Source: Hoplostethus atlanticus
Taxonomy: Eukaryota; Chordata; Actinopteri; Trachichthyiformes; Trachichthyidae
Assembly: GCA_034670405.1 (NCBI GenBank)
Contig: JAXDDX010000163.1
Coordinates: forward strand, 372,001-436,000
Direction: 5' to 3'
DNA: 64,000 bases
In this document: piece by piece, positions 34,690-47,218 of the stretch
How the letters are laid out: each line of letters begins with the position of its first letter
Position numbering within the stretch: the first letter of the stretch is position 1
Made by a program: the position numbers and the translations under genes
The notes under the pieces: model-generated
Database searches by the model: none
What the model saw: the letters and a program-made list of their open reading frames with translations, nothing else
Told to the model about the DNA's origin: nothing

Positions 34690-35143
34690 GTAATTAGGTC
34701 CTAGTGACTAATCAGGTCATAGGATAATACAAATTCTTCCACATAATGGTTGAGATGAAGGATGGTGCTAGGGGTTGGAAAATACACAAAAGTTAAAGAA
34801 TTGTCCATACAAGTCTAACAAGACAAGGCTGTGTGTGTATCCACGTGTAAGCTTGTGTATTCTACGTACCTTACATGGTTTATCTATTGGTTTTTATCAT
34901 TGTGCGCTCTCATAAATCGCTAAGGGGCCGTGTTACTGTCCTTTGCCCCCATCACCGCCCACGTCACCCCCCCCCCCTGGGAATGGCGGTATGGGACTGA
35001 GGTTAAAAGGTTCATTGCATTAGTGACTTCTATCAGGATTCATTTGAAGACTGGTTTAGAAACAAAGTGATGCTTTCTGAACTCAGAAGGTGACCTTGAC
35101 ATTTCTGTGACCAAGCGAGAGTGTAGTGTGCTGTGTGTTTTTA

Positions 35144-35180
<37 letters not shown>

Positions 35181-35505
35181 CATTCACAGTTGGTTAGTGA
35201 TGCACAGCACACAGAGTAAAGACTCCTTTTCCATCTCTCTCTGATTATAGTATTAACTATCAACTCTATGTTCCCGAAGAGGTCAGAGTGGTATGACAGC
35301 ATATTGTGTGAAATGTTTTTCAAAGATCTGATCTGGCAAACTGAAAGTATACAGACTGTAAAGACGGTAGGTAAGGGATGAGAGAAGGAATTTAAAGACA
35401 CGTGAGTCTGCAAGCATAAGGAAGAGAAGCAGATCTAAAAGTAGGATAGAGGAAAGCGAAACACACACACTCACGCACCCACCCAGACACACACTCACAC
35501 ACACC
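34690..35505. other. Non-coding stretch, no gene seen
   Basis: Contains an 11-base C-run (34967-34977) and a GT tract. Nothing else is seen. Confidence 0.5.
35146..35176. repeat. (GT)n microsatellite
   Basis: Uninterrupted GT tract. Confidence 0.95.
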
Positions 35506-35509
35506 CTTA

Positions 35510-36310
35510 AGGTGCCCACACATAACGAGCGTTTTGCGCTGCACTCACCGTGAAGTAGGGCACAGGTAGCCCTTGTTGATACATCATCACAGAAGTGCGC
35601 ATGGCAGCAGGAAAGTAGGGGGGATATATAACAAAGAAACGCCAAATTGTCTCTTCTAAGCTACTGGTTGAAAAGTGTGTTACATTTGTACAATGCACCG
35701 ACAATACCTGAGCTTGAGATTGAAAGGAAAAGCCTTTGCAATTGCTGTTATCACACAGTTGTGGAAACTCACAGACACAGCAGATGAGTTTCTCCTCCAT
35801 CTTTGTGAATGAATGTATACACATCACATACTGCTGTAATCTAATCTCCGCCAAAGTTGAAATAACTTGAGTTTGGAGCGCGTGCGGACATTTTGAGAGC
35901 TGCACAAAGGTGATTGCCAGAGGTAGCAGCACCGCCTCTGAGGTGGTTCGCCGCCGGGCTCTCTCTCTCCATAGGGAAACAATGCGTTCGCCAACACAAA
36001 AACCATTTGTCAGTGATGATATGTAGCGGCCTTTACATTCCCGGAATACTGTGTGTTTCTGGGTCGTTGGTTTTCAGTTCGTACTGCAAAGCACACATTC
36101 CCTCCTTTGTGTCCCAAGGTATATAAGCGAGGGAGCTTGTGCGAAGGAGAAAAGAAAGCTGGATGGGCGATGGTGACCTACATGGCGATGTACAGTAAAG
36201 TGCGTTTTCACACTGCAACTTGTTACGTCACTGTCCCCCCCCCACCCAGAAGGGATAGCGAGGTGGAGGCGGACTGGAACGCAACCTTCTGCTTTGTCCT
36301 TCACAAAACA
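35510..36310. other. CpG-rich patch, possible promoter or unrecognised element
   Basis: CpG is locally frequent (roughly 18 in the 430 bases from 35870), unlike the flanks. A TATATAAG box sits on plus at 36120-36127. On minus, a Kozak-like GCTGCCATGC near 35600 is followed by an open frame ending at a strong donor (CACG/GTGAGT, about 35547-35555). The left edge, with GTGCCCACACATAACGAGCG, also looks like a transposon terminus. Promoter, first exon and element are all possible. Confidence 0.3.
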
Positions 36311-36532
36311 ATAGGCTGTAATAATCTTGCTTCCCCTGAGGTCAATGGTAGCAAGGACACACACATGCACACACACACAACAGCGGTTATGATGAGACAG
36401 AGGACGATAGAAAACTCTAGATCAGAAGTAACAGACAAACAGTATATGCAGTCATTGGAAGTTGCTATTTAGATGCATTGTTCTCTCCCCTCCTTCCTCT
36501 CATCTTCTCTTCTCTCCTCTACATTATGGTGT

Positions 36533-36540
<8 letters not shown>

Positions 36541-36567
<27 letters not shown>
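36541..36567. repeat. (GT)n microsatellite
   Basis: Uninterrupted GT tract. Confidence 0.95.
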
Positions 36568-37223
36568 ATGGATGGGCTGCTCTATCATATGAGTATTACT
36601 AATATAGGCCTGTCTGTATGGACCGGCTCTAGCTCGGGCAAATTGAATTCGTCAGAGGCCTTTTCTTTTTCTGCCAGCGCTTCTTGATTCACTCTCACCT
36701 TTTTTTTTCCTCCACTGTAGGGGTGTGTGACTAAGCTGGCCAGTTTTCACCTCATCTGGAACATTTTTCTTTGTTCTCTCTTTCCCTTGTAGGAGTGTGT
36801 GGGTATGTGCAGACTTTACATTTCAACGAACCTTTCTGTTTTTAAATGACCTTACATCGACAGATCATGTGTATCTGTAGACAGAAGAGCGAGCTACTGA
36901 TTACTGAATCCTCTCCATTCTTCAACTTTGCCAGGTCCCTGCTTATGCACCTCTTTATTTTTCTCATTTTCTATCCCCTCCTGTTTTTTTTCATGATATC
37001 TGATTCCAAAATCTTGTTTTTTTTTTACAGTTTTTACTCTGCACTGCTGCTGCAGAGCACTTTCCCCCCAACAAGTAGCAATTTCAAAAATAGGCCCTTA
37101 TTCTTTCTCCCACTTCCCTCCCTGCCTATGTCTGTGTGTGTGACTCCCATACTAAATAATGAGCCACTGTCCATTGCTAACTGGGAGATGAAAGATGGAC
37201 AGAGACAAGCTGTACCCCACTTA

Positions 37224-37224
<1 letters not shown>

Positions 37225-37267
<43 letters not shown>
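37225..37267 (+). repeat. (CT)n microsatellite, one interruption
   Basis: CT tract with one TTT interruption. Confidence 0.93.
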
Positions 37268-37271
<4 letters not shown>

Positions 37272-37639
37272 TGCGTACACCTGGTGCATTTGCACTTTGT
37301 TTGTCTCTCTCAGCCATCAGTATGCCGCTGAGGTGAGAGCTGGGTGCGAGAATCCTACCATGACTTGCTGGCTGGCTGTTACCTCTGCCTGTCTGACTGG
37401 ATGGCAACACATTCACACACAGGAGAGAGAGAGAGAGACATCACCAGTTCCTCTCTCCTGGCTGCTGTTGTGTAGGTGCAGAGTTAACATGGGCGTGTTC
37501 AACCTGTTAAAACCTCAATTTCAACCATCTCTAGAAGTTTTTAGGGGTCATTTAGACATAGGTGCCTTGTGTCTTGATGTCTACCTCTCTGTTGCTTAGT
37601 CTGTCAGTTTCGATGTTGTCTTTGCTATGCCCACTGTAC

Positions 37640-37900
37640 AGTACCTCTCACACTGGCTTATACCAGTTCCCTTCCCCTTGCTTCCCCCCCGTCCCCCCCC
37701 TCCCCCCTTCTCTCTCTCTGTCTCCTCTCTCCTTCACATTCACTTCAATCCCATCATCCCATTCTCTCCAGCCGTTCTCAGTCGTTCTTTCCCTCCAATG
37801 AATTTTCTCACCTATTCATCACAGCCCCATCTATCAGTTTCCCTCTCTTCCTTCACCTCTCCTTCACTGTACACCCTTCTCCCTTCTCCCTTTCTGAACC
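37640..37900 (+). repeat. Plus-strand pyrimidine-rich block
   Basis: CCTTC, CTCTC and CCCCC words dominate. Two overlapping frames here encode S/P/L-rich artefacts. Confidence 0.7.
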
Positions 37901-38265
37901 TGTCATTAAGGACCATTAAGGTTTCAGCTGCACCAGACAGAACGGCAAAGTCACTCTGACATCTCGGATGGAGAAATTAGGTTAGCGGCATGCAGGAAGA
38001 CGGCAAATAAGAGATAACGACAAAGAGCTAATGAATAAAAATAAAAATAGATCAAAAATAGATTCTGACGAAGGTCAAGGCTGAACAGAAAGATGCACGG
38101 GGCGGAATGGTGCAAAACTAGAGGCCTGTCTTCAGAATGATAATGGCTGTGATGATGAATTGGATGATGATAAAAATAATTAGAACAATAAAGGTAATTG
38201 CGACAATAACGATGATGATGATGCATGTGCTTCAGAGTTAGCAAAGTTGTGAAAGGACAATGTAT

Positions 38266-38334
38266 GTGATGACTATCACCTTTGTAAGTCACTTTGGATA
38301 AAAGTGGCTGCTAAATGGCTGTAATGTAATGTAT
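38266..38334 (+). mobile_element. SINE/LINE 3' tail
   Basis: TTTGTAAGTCACTTTGGATA then AAAGTGGCTGCTAAATGG and TGTAATGTAATGTA. This is a clear copy of the conserved fish tail ending in TGTAA repeats. No SINE head is visible upstream, so the copy is 5' truncated. Confidence 0.8.
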
Positions 38335-38384
38335 CATAAGGGTGAGATGCAGGCTGGAAGAGAAGAGTAATACTCTGTTTATGT

Positions 38385-38410
38385 TGTGTGTGTGTGTGTG
38401 TGTGTGTGTG
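38385..38410. repeat. (GT)n microsatellite
   Basis: Uninterrupted GT tract. Confidence 0.95.
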
Positions 38411-38668
38411 AACGCACATGGTGAAGGAGCTAGAGGTCAGCCATCATCATCACCCCATATGCATCCAGCATAAACATAACATACATGAAACTCATGCCAT
38501 TCAAACAATTTGTACTAAATTTCTACATTTCAAAATAAAATCGATTTTATTTGCCTTCTGCAAAAATTTGCTCCGGTGCATTGTTGCATGTAATACATGT
38601 AACAAAGATACCATACAATATCTACTACATGTATGTCTGGTCGTATACTGTATACAAATGAATTAGTG

Positions 38669-38693
38669 CGTGTGTGTGTGTGTGTGTGTGTGT

Positions 38694-38737
<44 letters not shown>
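38669..38737. repeat. (GT)n-(GA)n compound microsatellite
   Basis: About 26 bp of GT passes through GTGAGTGA into about 40 bp of GA. Confidence 0.95.
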
Positions 38738-38740
<3 letters not shown>

Positions 38741-39391
38741 ATCAAAGTGACACTTAGAGGCTCGCATACTCCTGAGCTACTGAGCCAAAGTGGAGTAGAA
38801 GTCCCTGAGCTCATGCCTGGTACTCTCACATCTATTTTAATTTTGCTGCCGACTGTCAGTCTTGCCTGACTAACATGTGATCAATAAAGGCAGACATCCA
38901 TGTAATTATGATAGATTGGATTTCCCTGAGCATGAAACTGCTGAAGGGGAGCCGGGGAATTGTGACAAGTTTAGTGGGATAGTAGGACTTTTCTCATCAG
39001 ACGGTATTCTAGTGCAGTGTCTGCCATTTCACAGTGTAGGATGTACATGCACTTTTGTAGCCCAGATCATTCATTTCGGCCAATCCACCCATTCTTCTAT
39101 CCATCAACTAAATGAGTGACGTGGTAAGAAGTAAAGAAATGGTGCAGGACCACTCAGTTGCATTTGTTAAAATAATTCTTAATGTGTTTTTACAAGTTGT
39201 AAACGAGTCCACGTCATTTTCCTTCCTATTCCATCTCTCTGGAAAGACTCCTTCTCTTCAGCTTGTAGAGCAATCAGGCTTGCATTCCTCTGTAACTAAC
39301 CAATCACAAGCTGACAAGGTAATCAGTATTCGCAGGGTCTTCTCCTGATGCTGTCATTCCCTCTGTCTGTCATGTCACACACATACCAGCT

Positions 39392-39413
39392 TGTGTGTGT
39401 GTGTGTGTGTGTG
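39392..39413. repeat. (GT)n microsatellite
   Basis: Uninterrupted GT tract. Confidence 0.93.
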
Positions 39414-40126
39414 AGGCTGTGTGTTTATTACCTGCCACCTGCCTTGTGTGCCTTCTGTGGTGTGTGTCACTGCCGTTACAAGTCGAGCATAAATGTCACA
39501 CACACCTCCGAGCAATGCATTCTTATGGCTTATTTCTGCATAGAATTGCGTGCTTTATTAAGATGAATATGCCTCAACACCTAGAAAAGGCAGGCCATGT
39601 TGCTGTGTTGGGATGAGGAATGGATGGGCATCACAGATGGAGTACCCAAATAATAGTCCCAGAAAACAGGGGTGTGAAAGGCACTGTAGCGCTATCTTAA
39701 AGTAATTCTTCAAGACATTTGTGAATTTCACGACTGTTTCCTGAAACGCGTCGCAACTCGCGAAGTACGTGAAAGCACTCGTTCATTTCACGATGACCTG
39801 GTGCTACTCGGGAGATTTCAAGTGTCTCTTTGCAGGTGCTAATCTATGTTTTTAACGCTGGATTTCCTGTTTGGAAATGTCATGTTGATGCAAGCAAGGA
39901 ACTCAGCTTCAGGTGAGCCTCTTTTTATAGGCTGCAGGACTCCAGTCTAATTGGATAATTACATTGCAGGATTTTCACATTTAGGTTGATGAGGTGCAAT
40001 TTGTTGGCATGACATTTTTCTGTCTGTTTAGATAAATACAGTCAAAATCAGTTGTGTCATCCCGCTGAGCACCTGAATCCACAATGACAAATCGTATATT
40101 ATCAGTTGACCGTTCAGCAGTACAGT

Positions 40127-40176
40127 TCTATGACATTTCTATGACATTTCTATGACATTTCTATGACATTTCTATG
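40127..40176 (+). repeat. 11-bp minisatellite, 4.5 copies
   Basis: Four identical copies of TCTATGACATT plus a six-base partial copy. Confidence 0.95.
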
Positions 40177-43100
40177 CACATATTTGCCATAAATGTTAAA
40201 TGGGGTATTTGTTTTATGAACATACCATATTTACACATGTTCCGTAGACTTGGAGTGCCCACCCCTGACGATAGTAGTGCTGTGTGTTATCCATTATGCT
40301 ACACGTACAAGCATTTTCTGACCTCTACACTTCAGAGGCATATAATGTAATCAAATTGAATCAAATCAAATCAAACATCTTACTTGTGCTAATAGATGTC
40401 TACATTTGAAAACAACATGCAACAGAAGGAAGCACATATATGATTGAAAAGACGTTATTAGCAAATCTATGATTCCTCTACAGACCTGTGATGCTTGGAT
40501 CTCAAGCTGGCAGTGGGCGGGGTTCACCAAGTATCGCTTGAAGAGTGTCTTGAAATGTTTGCCTCACAATATCCATTGGGAAACCCACCCCTGGTTAGTC
40601 TGGTTTCTATGTACTCCTTTTAAAGGGAAATTACACACAAAAATCCTTTCAATTAGATAAAAAAACAGGTGTAATTGTGAAAAGTGTATCATGGTCAAAT
40701 TCTAAATCATTTAGTACAGATGTACAGGTCAGTTTATCAGTAAACTGAAGCTCAGTCTCACTCTTTGCAGCAGGTCAGACCTATCCCCTTGAGTTTGAAT
40801 GTAAACCTTTTCTAATCATGTCAGACAACACAGTTTTCATGTAAATGTTCAATGTTCTTAGCCTACTATTAATTCACTTGAATGTTGCCCTCCATGATCC
40901 AGTAAGATATAGCGACTCTTTAGGGATATTTTGCTAGTGAGGAACCCTAAGATGCTTATTGGCTCCCTTTGTATTTTCCTAGAAGCCCCAGGGATCCTCT
41001 AGTTTTGAGTGTGCATGATCGTCCAATATGACCTTGGTCTGCCTGCCCAACTTATATAGAACCATACACCTGAAACAGTGAAGTGGTTGAGGTTAGAGGT
41101 GCATCTTAACGCCTGCAGCCAATTAGCTAGCCAAATGACTAACAAGGTTATCTAGGTCAGGTAGCGCCACGGTGCAAGTTAGCTTTTGGCTCCTCATTGG
41201 GGAACTGGCAGCTATTGAAACCAAGATGTGAGAGCGAGAAGGGGGTGGGCACAAGATGGAACTTGTCACAGGCTAAAGAGGGTTGGTTATGGAAAAATGG
41301 ATGCTAAATTGCAAATTTGGCTGGTACAGTGTGAGCTGGAGATTCAGCTTGTTCATTTTGTAGGACCGAGGTGTGTTAAGCTATGTTTGAGTCAAATGCT
41401 GCTGTTTGTTTATTGTTTATTGTTAATATAGGAAGTTCTGATGCCATGATGATCTGATGTCATTATGATGCTTGTCTTTGTGTCCTTCCTATCTTTTTTT
41501 TTTCAAATTCATGAATTCTTATAAAAAAAATGTTAATGTATCGTCAATTTCAGTGGGATGGGGTTGTGAGTATCTTGTTTTAGTTTCACCACTCAAAGAT
41601 ATAGAAATCTATAAATTATAAAGAGCTATTAACTATAAGCTTTACAGATTAAAAAGATGATATTATCATACAAAATTGAGATATCCACTATTTGAAAAAA
41701 AAAACCCTGTCTCTGTCACTTAGAAAATGCTTGCTGGCATAAAATCATATATCATTATTGAATACTATAGGTACAATTGAAGGACCTAAGATGTTTGCTC
41801 ACACAATAGCAAGATGTTGAGGATGAACTCTTATTTATGGAATATTAAATAATGAGTTTTAGGTAGGAATTATGAATAAATGTGTATTATTTTGCAATTA
41901 CACATTGTAATTCAATTTCAAATGTTGTGCTAAAAATAGTTTAGATGGTCTGCAAAGATGCCTTTGTAAAGTTGCATGTAAACAGTCAAGAACATGACAC
42001 TTGACTGCAAAGCTTAAAGATGTGACCAAGCAGAAGTTTCCACAAGATGTGGATTACTTCTACCTGATCAGTGGAATCACAGAGACTTAATTATGGTCCA
42101 CAATACACTTTTCCTCATTCGCCCTGTAGCCCCATCTCATCACCTCCCACTGTTTTACCTTTTTGTTTTTTAAATTCCAAACAGAGCAGAGAAGGGCAGA
42201 AAACTGGGTTTCTTAAAGCATTATTCTAAGTGTTTTTATTTTTTACAACTTAATTGCACCATTACCATTATCATTGATCCATACACCTTGATCTGAGTGT
42301 GATAGAAGGTGGAAGACTAAGCTGAATCTGAGCTGTCGGGAGACATGATTCATAATTTTCTGCGACGCCACACCTCCACATAGGCAGACTGTTTTTGTTG
42401 TTTTGAATTTGATAATACAACATAAATACAACATTTCCAATGCTGACAAGCAAACATCACTGAATAACTCAAGTGAAGCATTTGCCAATCAACATAGCGT
42501 TTGTAAAAACATGCAGATTATTTCCTCAGTTTGAGTGGACTCCAGCAGGCACTTTTGATGCTGTGTTGGCACTGTGAGTATTTATCCAGTGAATAACAAA
42601 CAAGTCACACTTATTTGGTTTACTGGAAGTGCAAATCAAATTGCATATGCCAGTCATAATCTCCCCCCCAAAAAATGTTCAATACTCAAATGGAATACAT
42701 TTATTACACAATATTTTCTATTGCTAAATTATTATTAGGCTATGGAAATGAGTCTAAAATCATCCCAAGCCTATTGGCCCATTTGTATATATTTCAATTA
42801 AAGTTATACATTAATTAATAATCGTGTAACATTTTATTGAGTCTTACTTCAAAAGATTAATTCAGACAGCCTATGGTTTGAAAAAGCACAAAAGCCACAG
42901 TATTCTCTGTAATTTGTAGAAAGGCTGCTGTGTCCTGACATTATTGTGTTTTCATTATGCAGAATTTCTGTTTACAGACATGGGGTTGCACTTGATCAAG
43001 AAAATTAAATTCATTATTTATGTCCTTCATGAGATTCAATTTAATAAAATATTGAATATTGGGGGTGGAATCAATCTTGCATTTTTTTATTCACCAATAA

Positions 43101-43678
43101 CTATATACAAAAATAAAACTGTCAGGGTCATGGATGGAGCACAAGCTGGGGGCTGTGGAGCTTGGCTCTGAAAAAAAGCCTGTTTTTCGGGCTGTTTTTT
43201 TTTTATCAGACATTCTATCAGAATTTTTTTTCCTGTATCTATGTTATACAGGATAAGGTTGGCTAATGTAAATGCAGAAGTGAAAATAGTGAAAATAGTT
43301 ATAATATTTATTTTAAATATTAACAAAACACTCATCTAAGATTATTGCTCACATAATCAGACATACTGACGTTGAAGTTAAAATGACAACAATGAAACAA
43401 TGTGGCCTTGGTGTGCTGCTCATAATTCTCCCACTACTTGCAGTGACACTTTTTGGCCTACAATGATAACCACTGTATTCACTGTGGAACTCAGTTGACA
43501 GTTTGGTCCCAATGCAATGGTTGAATACAATAAAAATATTGAATTTGCGGGAATTTCTCAGCCCAGGCGGCCAAAAATTCTTGCTAAGGTCTTGTGGCGT
43601 AGCACTGTGGCTACTAACTAGCAAGTACTAGCAAGTAGGTTTTTAGATGTGACTCTGTCACATGTCAATGTGGATGGC

Positions 43679-43722
43679 AAACTGCATCTTTTTTTTAACT
43701 GACAACAGTTAAGATGCAGTTT
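43679..43722. repeat. Long imperfect hairpin
   Basis: AAACTGCATCTT (43679-43690) pairs perfectly with AAGATGCAGTTT (43711-43722). An inner AACTG/CAGTT pair closes over a short loop, with a T-run bulge on the left arm. Confidence 0.8.
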
Positions 43723-45520
43723 CCCTTGTCTTTCAAAATTTTTCATGAACAGTGAACAAAAATAATATAAAATGGCAGCTTTTTACAAAGGTGAATGTGC
43801 ACAAGAGGAAACCATTATTCATTAGCATGACTGAAACATTAATTTAGCAACATAGCTAGAAGCACAAACTGATACAAGTACTGTATGTTCAGAAAGCTAG
43901 CCAGCTATAGCTAAGATTTCTACATATTTCAAAGTAGCTTGACAAAAAGTTGGAAATAATGTATTTAAATCCATTGTTCAACAGCACTGTGCCCCTAAGG
44001 CTATTACGGTATGGCATCCAATTTGTGTAATTGATTTGTATATGTTTAACTGACGAGATGGACACACAGAGGAAGCTGAATTTGATCGGGTGGTGAAACT
44101 GGACATTGGGGCAACAGAACTAGTTGGGTTTGTGATTGATTTGAGGGTACATGTGGGTGATTAAAAGGTAGGCTAACTGGGGTAGTGGTGGCAAACAAAC
44201 TGCTAATAACAATATGGTCCCTACTTTACTTTCACACCCCAACCCAACAGGATCCAACTGGACCCAACGATGAACTTAGGTGGGTCAGGCTGAATATCTC
44301 ACTACATTTCCCAGGTTCCTAGAAGATAGTAGTCTGTCAATACTGTATAATATGTTGTTGCTCCTATTAGGACAAAGGCCAAACCAAAATTTACCATAGA
44401 AATAGAAGAAAAAAGTGTTTTTTTTACAAGCAAAATTGATAACATGGGAAAAAAAATCATAATTTTAACTGTGAGAAACGAGTAGGGTCCCACATTATTG
44501 TTATGAAAGGAGTGGCAAATGGACGTAAACATAATTTATCTTGCAGTGATCTGCACAACACAAAAACGAGATGCCAAATGTTAAACTAATGACACGCAAA
44601 TGCTATGCCATGTTGGTGTGTGTGCAAAGGAGAAAGTGGAAAGAAAGATATACAGAGAGACTAATAGATCAAAGACTCAGCGGGTGTCTAGATGTATGAT
44701 TTATCTATGTCTGGGTGGATGTATGCGTCTGTATTTGTGTTGAGAGAGAACGTGAGAGGAGAGGCAGGGAGTCAAAGACAGAAAGAAGAGTGTCTGGATG
44801 TAAGCCTTATCTAAATCTGTGTGTTCTTTCTCTGTAATGTGGCGTGATTCCTATCGTATGAATATGTATGCTTGGGAAAGTGGAGAACTAAAGGAAATAC
44901 CAGAGAATGTCAATGCTTTTAGCCGTTCTCATTCAAACTGAAATAACTTTTCCCACACTTACTGTCTATAATGTCAGAACAGTTTAAGTTTTTCTGTAGT
45001 TGATTGTAGAGGAAGAGAAACGTATACAGTATATACAGTATATCCCTTCATCGCTTGAGGCTTTTACTGTGGAAGCGGTTCCTATAGCTTTATTATACCA
45101 TCTGTCAAGTGTCACTTGTTTGTTATGGCCCCTTAGAAAAGATTGCCCCTCTCTTTGTTTCGTTTTTATTTGCTTCTTAAGGACTGACAAGAATATTCAC
45201 CAAAAAAAGAAAGGGGCTATACAACTGACGAAAAGGTTTGCAGAAGTCCCTGTACACATTGGAGTGGAGGGAAGGTTGAGGAGAGTAGAGGAGAGGAGTT
45301 GGCCATGACAGTGAAGGTTCACCTCAGCGCCCCACTAAGAGGGTGTTGGGCAGGGGTAGAGAGGCTTGCTGTTCCCCTGTCTGACTCTGTCACAGCCTCC
45401 CTATGGGAGTCTGCCATGTGTCAGCAACCTTAATTACTACACCTCATCTCCTCAAAGATTAATGACGCCTCCCTGCTCCTAGTATTTATCATCTTATCTA
45501 GTCATTTTCATTCTGCCACA

Positions 45521-45543
45521 CGTGTGTGTATGTGTGTGTGTGT
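45521..45543. repeat. (GT)n microsatellite, interrupted
   Basis: GT tract with one TA interruption. Confidence 0.85.
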
Positions 45544-45795
45544 CACAGTCATATGCTTATCCTCTGTTATTTTTGAGTTCAGTTGTGATTCCTAGTTTAG
45601 ACTGTTTTTGTTTTGACTAAAATGAAATGAAATGCCTTGAGAGGGCTGAGAGTGGAGCATGCTGCTAAACTCATTTGTTTTCTTAATTACCTGCCGTGTC
45701 CAAGGCTCTTGTATGCCATAACGTTGAGGCCCTGCCTGGTTAGCCTTTGTTTTGGCTTTTGTGTGCATGATTCTTTTTTTTTGTACTGCTTTAAA

Positions 45796-45815
45796 TGTGT
45801 GTGTGTGTGTGTGTG
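45796..45815. repeat. (GT)n microsatellite
   Basis: Uninterrupted GT tract. Confidence 0.9.
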
Positions 45816-46081
45816 CATGTATATTTATGAGTATTAATTTATGTTAGTGTTTTGGTTGATGCTGGCACGTCTATTGTGTGACAGTGTGTGCATGTGTGTT
45901 GCTGCATGTTGATGTTTGTGTGCAGCATTGAGAGTGATTTACAGTATCATTAGCCAGAACTGATGATGTATCATACTAACCTGGTCCAGATGTCCACACA
46001 GCAGAGGCCCAGACCAGACCAGACTTTAAGAGAGCTTGGTTAGATAGAATACCAACAAAAAGAAAAAGAACAGGACATATA

Positions 46082-46223
46082 CAGTACTGTGCAAAAGTCT
46101 TAGGCACCCTAGATTGTTTATATAGAGTTGGTCTTAGATGTTTATTTTTTAGTTTTATTTTGAAACTTTCCATTTCATTATTTTTGAAAGCATCTTCACT
46201 TTATGGATTTTTGCACAGTTCTG
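46082..46223. mobile_element. Tc1/mariner-type MITE, 142 bp
   Basis: The left end CAGTACTGTGCAAAAGTC and inverted right end CAGAACTGTGCAAAAATC match at 14 of the first 15 bases. The element is bounded on both sides by TA (46080-46081 and 46224-46225), the Tc1/mariner target duplication. The CAGTACTGTGCAAAAGTCTTAGGC terminus, cut here into two overlapping words, is familiar from fish Tc1-like elements. There is no coding capacity. Confidence 0.88.
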
Positions 46224-46388
46224 TATACACTCATTAAGCAAATTCATTTTTTTAATTCAACGGTTCAATATGAGCATGACAAAGTCAAAGTTATGAAATT
46301 CAAATACAGTCTCTGGCATTCATCTCTGTTCATACGTTCCAATCTGCTCCGCTTCGAAAAAATACCAAACATAACTTGGAGAATTCTA

Positions 46389-46390
<2 letters not shown>

Positions 46391-46441
<51 letters not shown>
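46391..46441. repeat. (GT)25 microsatellite
   Basis: 51 bp uninterrupted, one of the two longest pure dinucleotide tracts in the window. Confidence 0.97.
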
Positions 46442-46442
<1 letters not shown>

Positions 46443-47133
46443 TCTAACACCGTCTGTTAGCTCTATGTAATATTTATGTTGAGACTTCCTTCCTCTCTGC
46501 CTCTCTGATCCCCACACCATGACCCACCAGCCAGATCCCTGTTCCAGTTCAAATGGCAGTAAACTCCAGCCTGATTGGAGACCGTTCTCCTCCTGTGTAA
46601 TTGTTCATTTTAATAGAGATCAAGGGTCAGGCTTCCTTGCTGGCTACCTCGGCACGCCTGTCTGAACTGTCTGTGGCCTGATGGTGAATCTATATCAACT
46701 CAACCCCCCTGGTGGAGCATATTCATTCAAATCATTGTTCAAGTGTGAATTGCAGACATAATTACCCCTGATTATCATGCAGAACCATAGTTTTACCCAC
46801 GTAGGCAAGTATTAATTTTCCTGAATGACGCCACAAATATAAACAAAATGTGAAAATAGCTGGGCAAAGCTGCTGCCAGCCAAATCACAGTTATTAATAT
46901 CAATTTATACTCAAGCTCCCATCTTTCCTACAGTTTCTGCCTAATCAAACTGTCATCAGGCAGAAATATAGAGATAGGGAAGAGAGAGAGACAGGGAACG
47001 GAGAAAAGGAAAGAAAAAGAGGGAGAAAAATGTAGTTGAATCCTCAGGGAAAATGTATTACTCTTCAATTTGTTCTGCACAGTAACTGAGCCCGACACTG
47101 CAAGGATTCTGTCAGGATTTTGAGGAGTGCTTC

Positions 47134-47136
<3 letters not shown>

Positions 47137-47180
<44 letters not shown>

Positions 47181-47218
47181 TGCGTGCGTGCGTGCGTGCG
47201 TGCGTGTGTGCGTGTGTA
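47137..47218. repeat. (GT)n-(GCGT)n compound microsatellite
   Basis: A pure GT tract runs into about six GCGT/TGCG tetramers, then GT again. The full 82 bp alternates purine and pyrimidine. Confidence 0.95.

Larger units (their letters stand above)
36315..38260. other. Non-coding stretch, no gene seen
   Basis: GT and CT microsatellites, a plus-strand pyrimidine-rich block (about 37640-37900), and two closely spaced 3' splice-site-like sequences (ending about 36720 and 36792) in pyrimidine-rich context with no paired donor. Confidence 0.5.
38412..40120. other. Non-coding stretch, no gene seen
   Basis: Apart from the compound microsatellite and a GT tract, the sequence is unique. 39720-39830 has several GTGAATTTCACG/ACGTGAAAG-like words in both orientations. 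Confidence 0.5.
40180..46075. other. Non-coding stretch, no gene seen
   Basis: The longest AT-rich, repeat-poor part of the window. It contains the hairpin at 43679-43722 and two GT tracts near its end. No exon is supported. Confidence 0.5.

Noticed and set aside
36700..36800. Two tandem 3' splice-site-like sequences
   Set aside because: Pyrimidine tracts ending in TAG are frequent in this CT-rich sequence, and no donor defines an exon.
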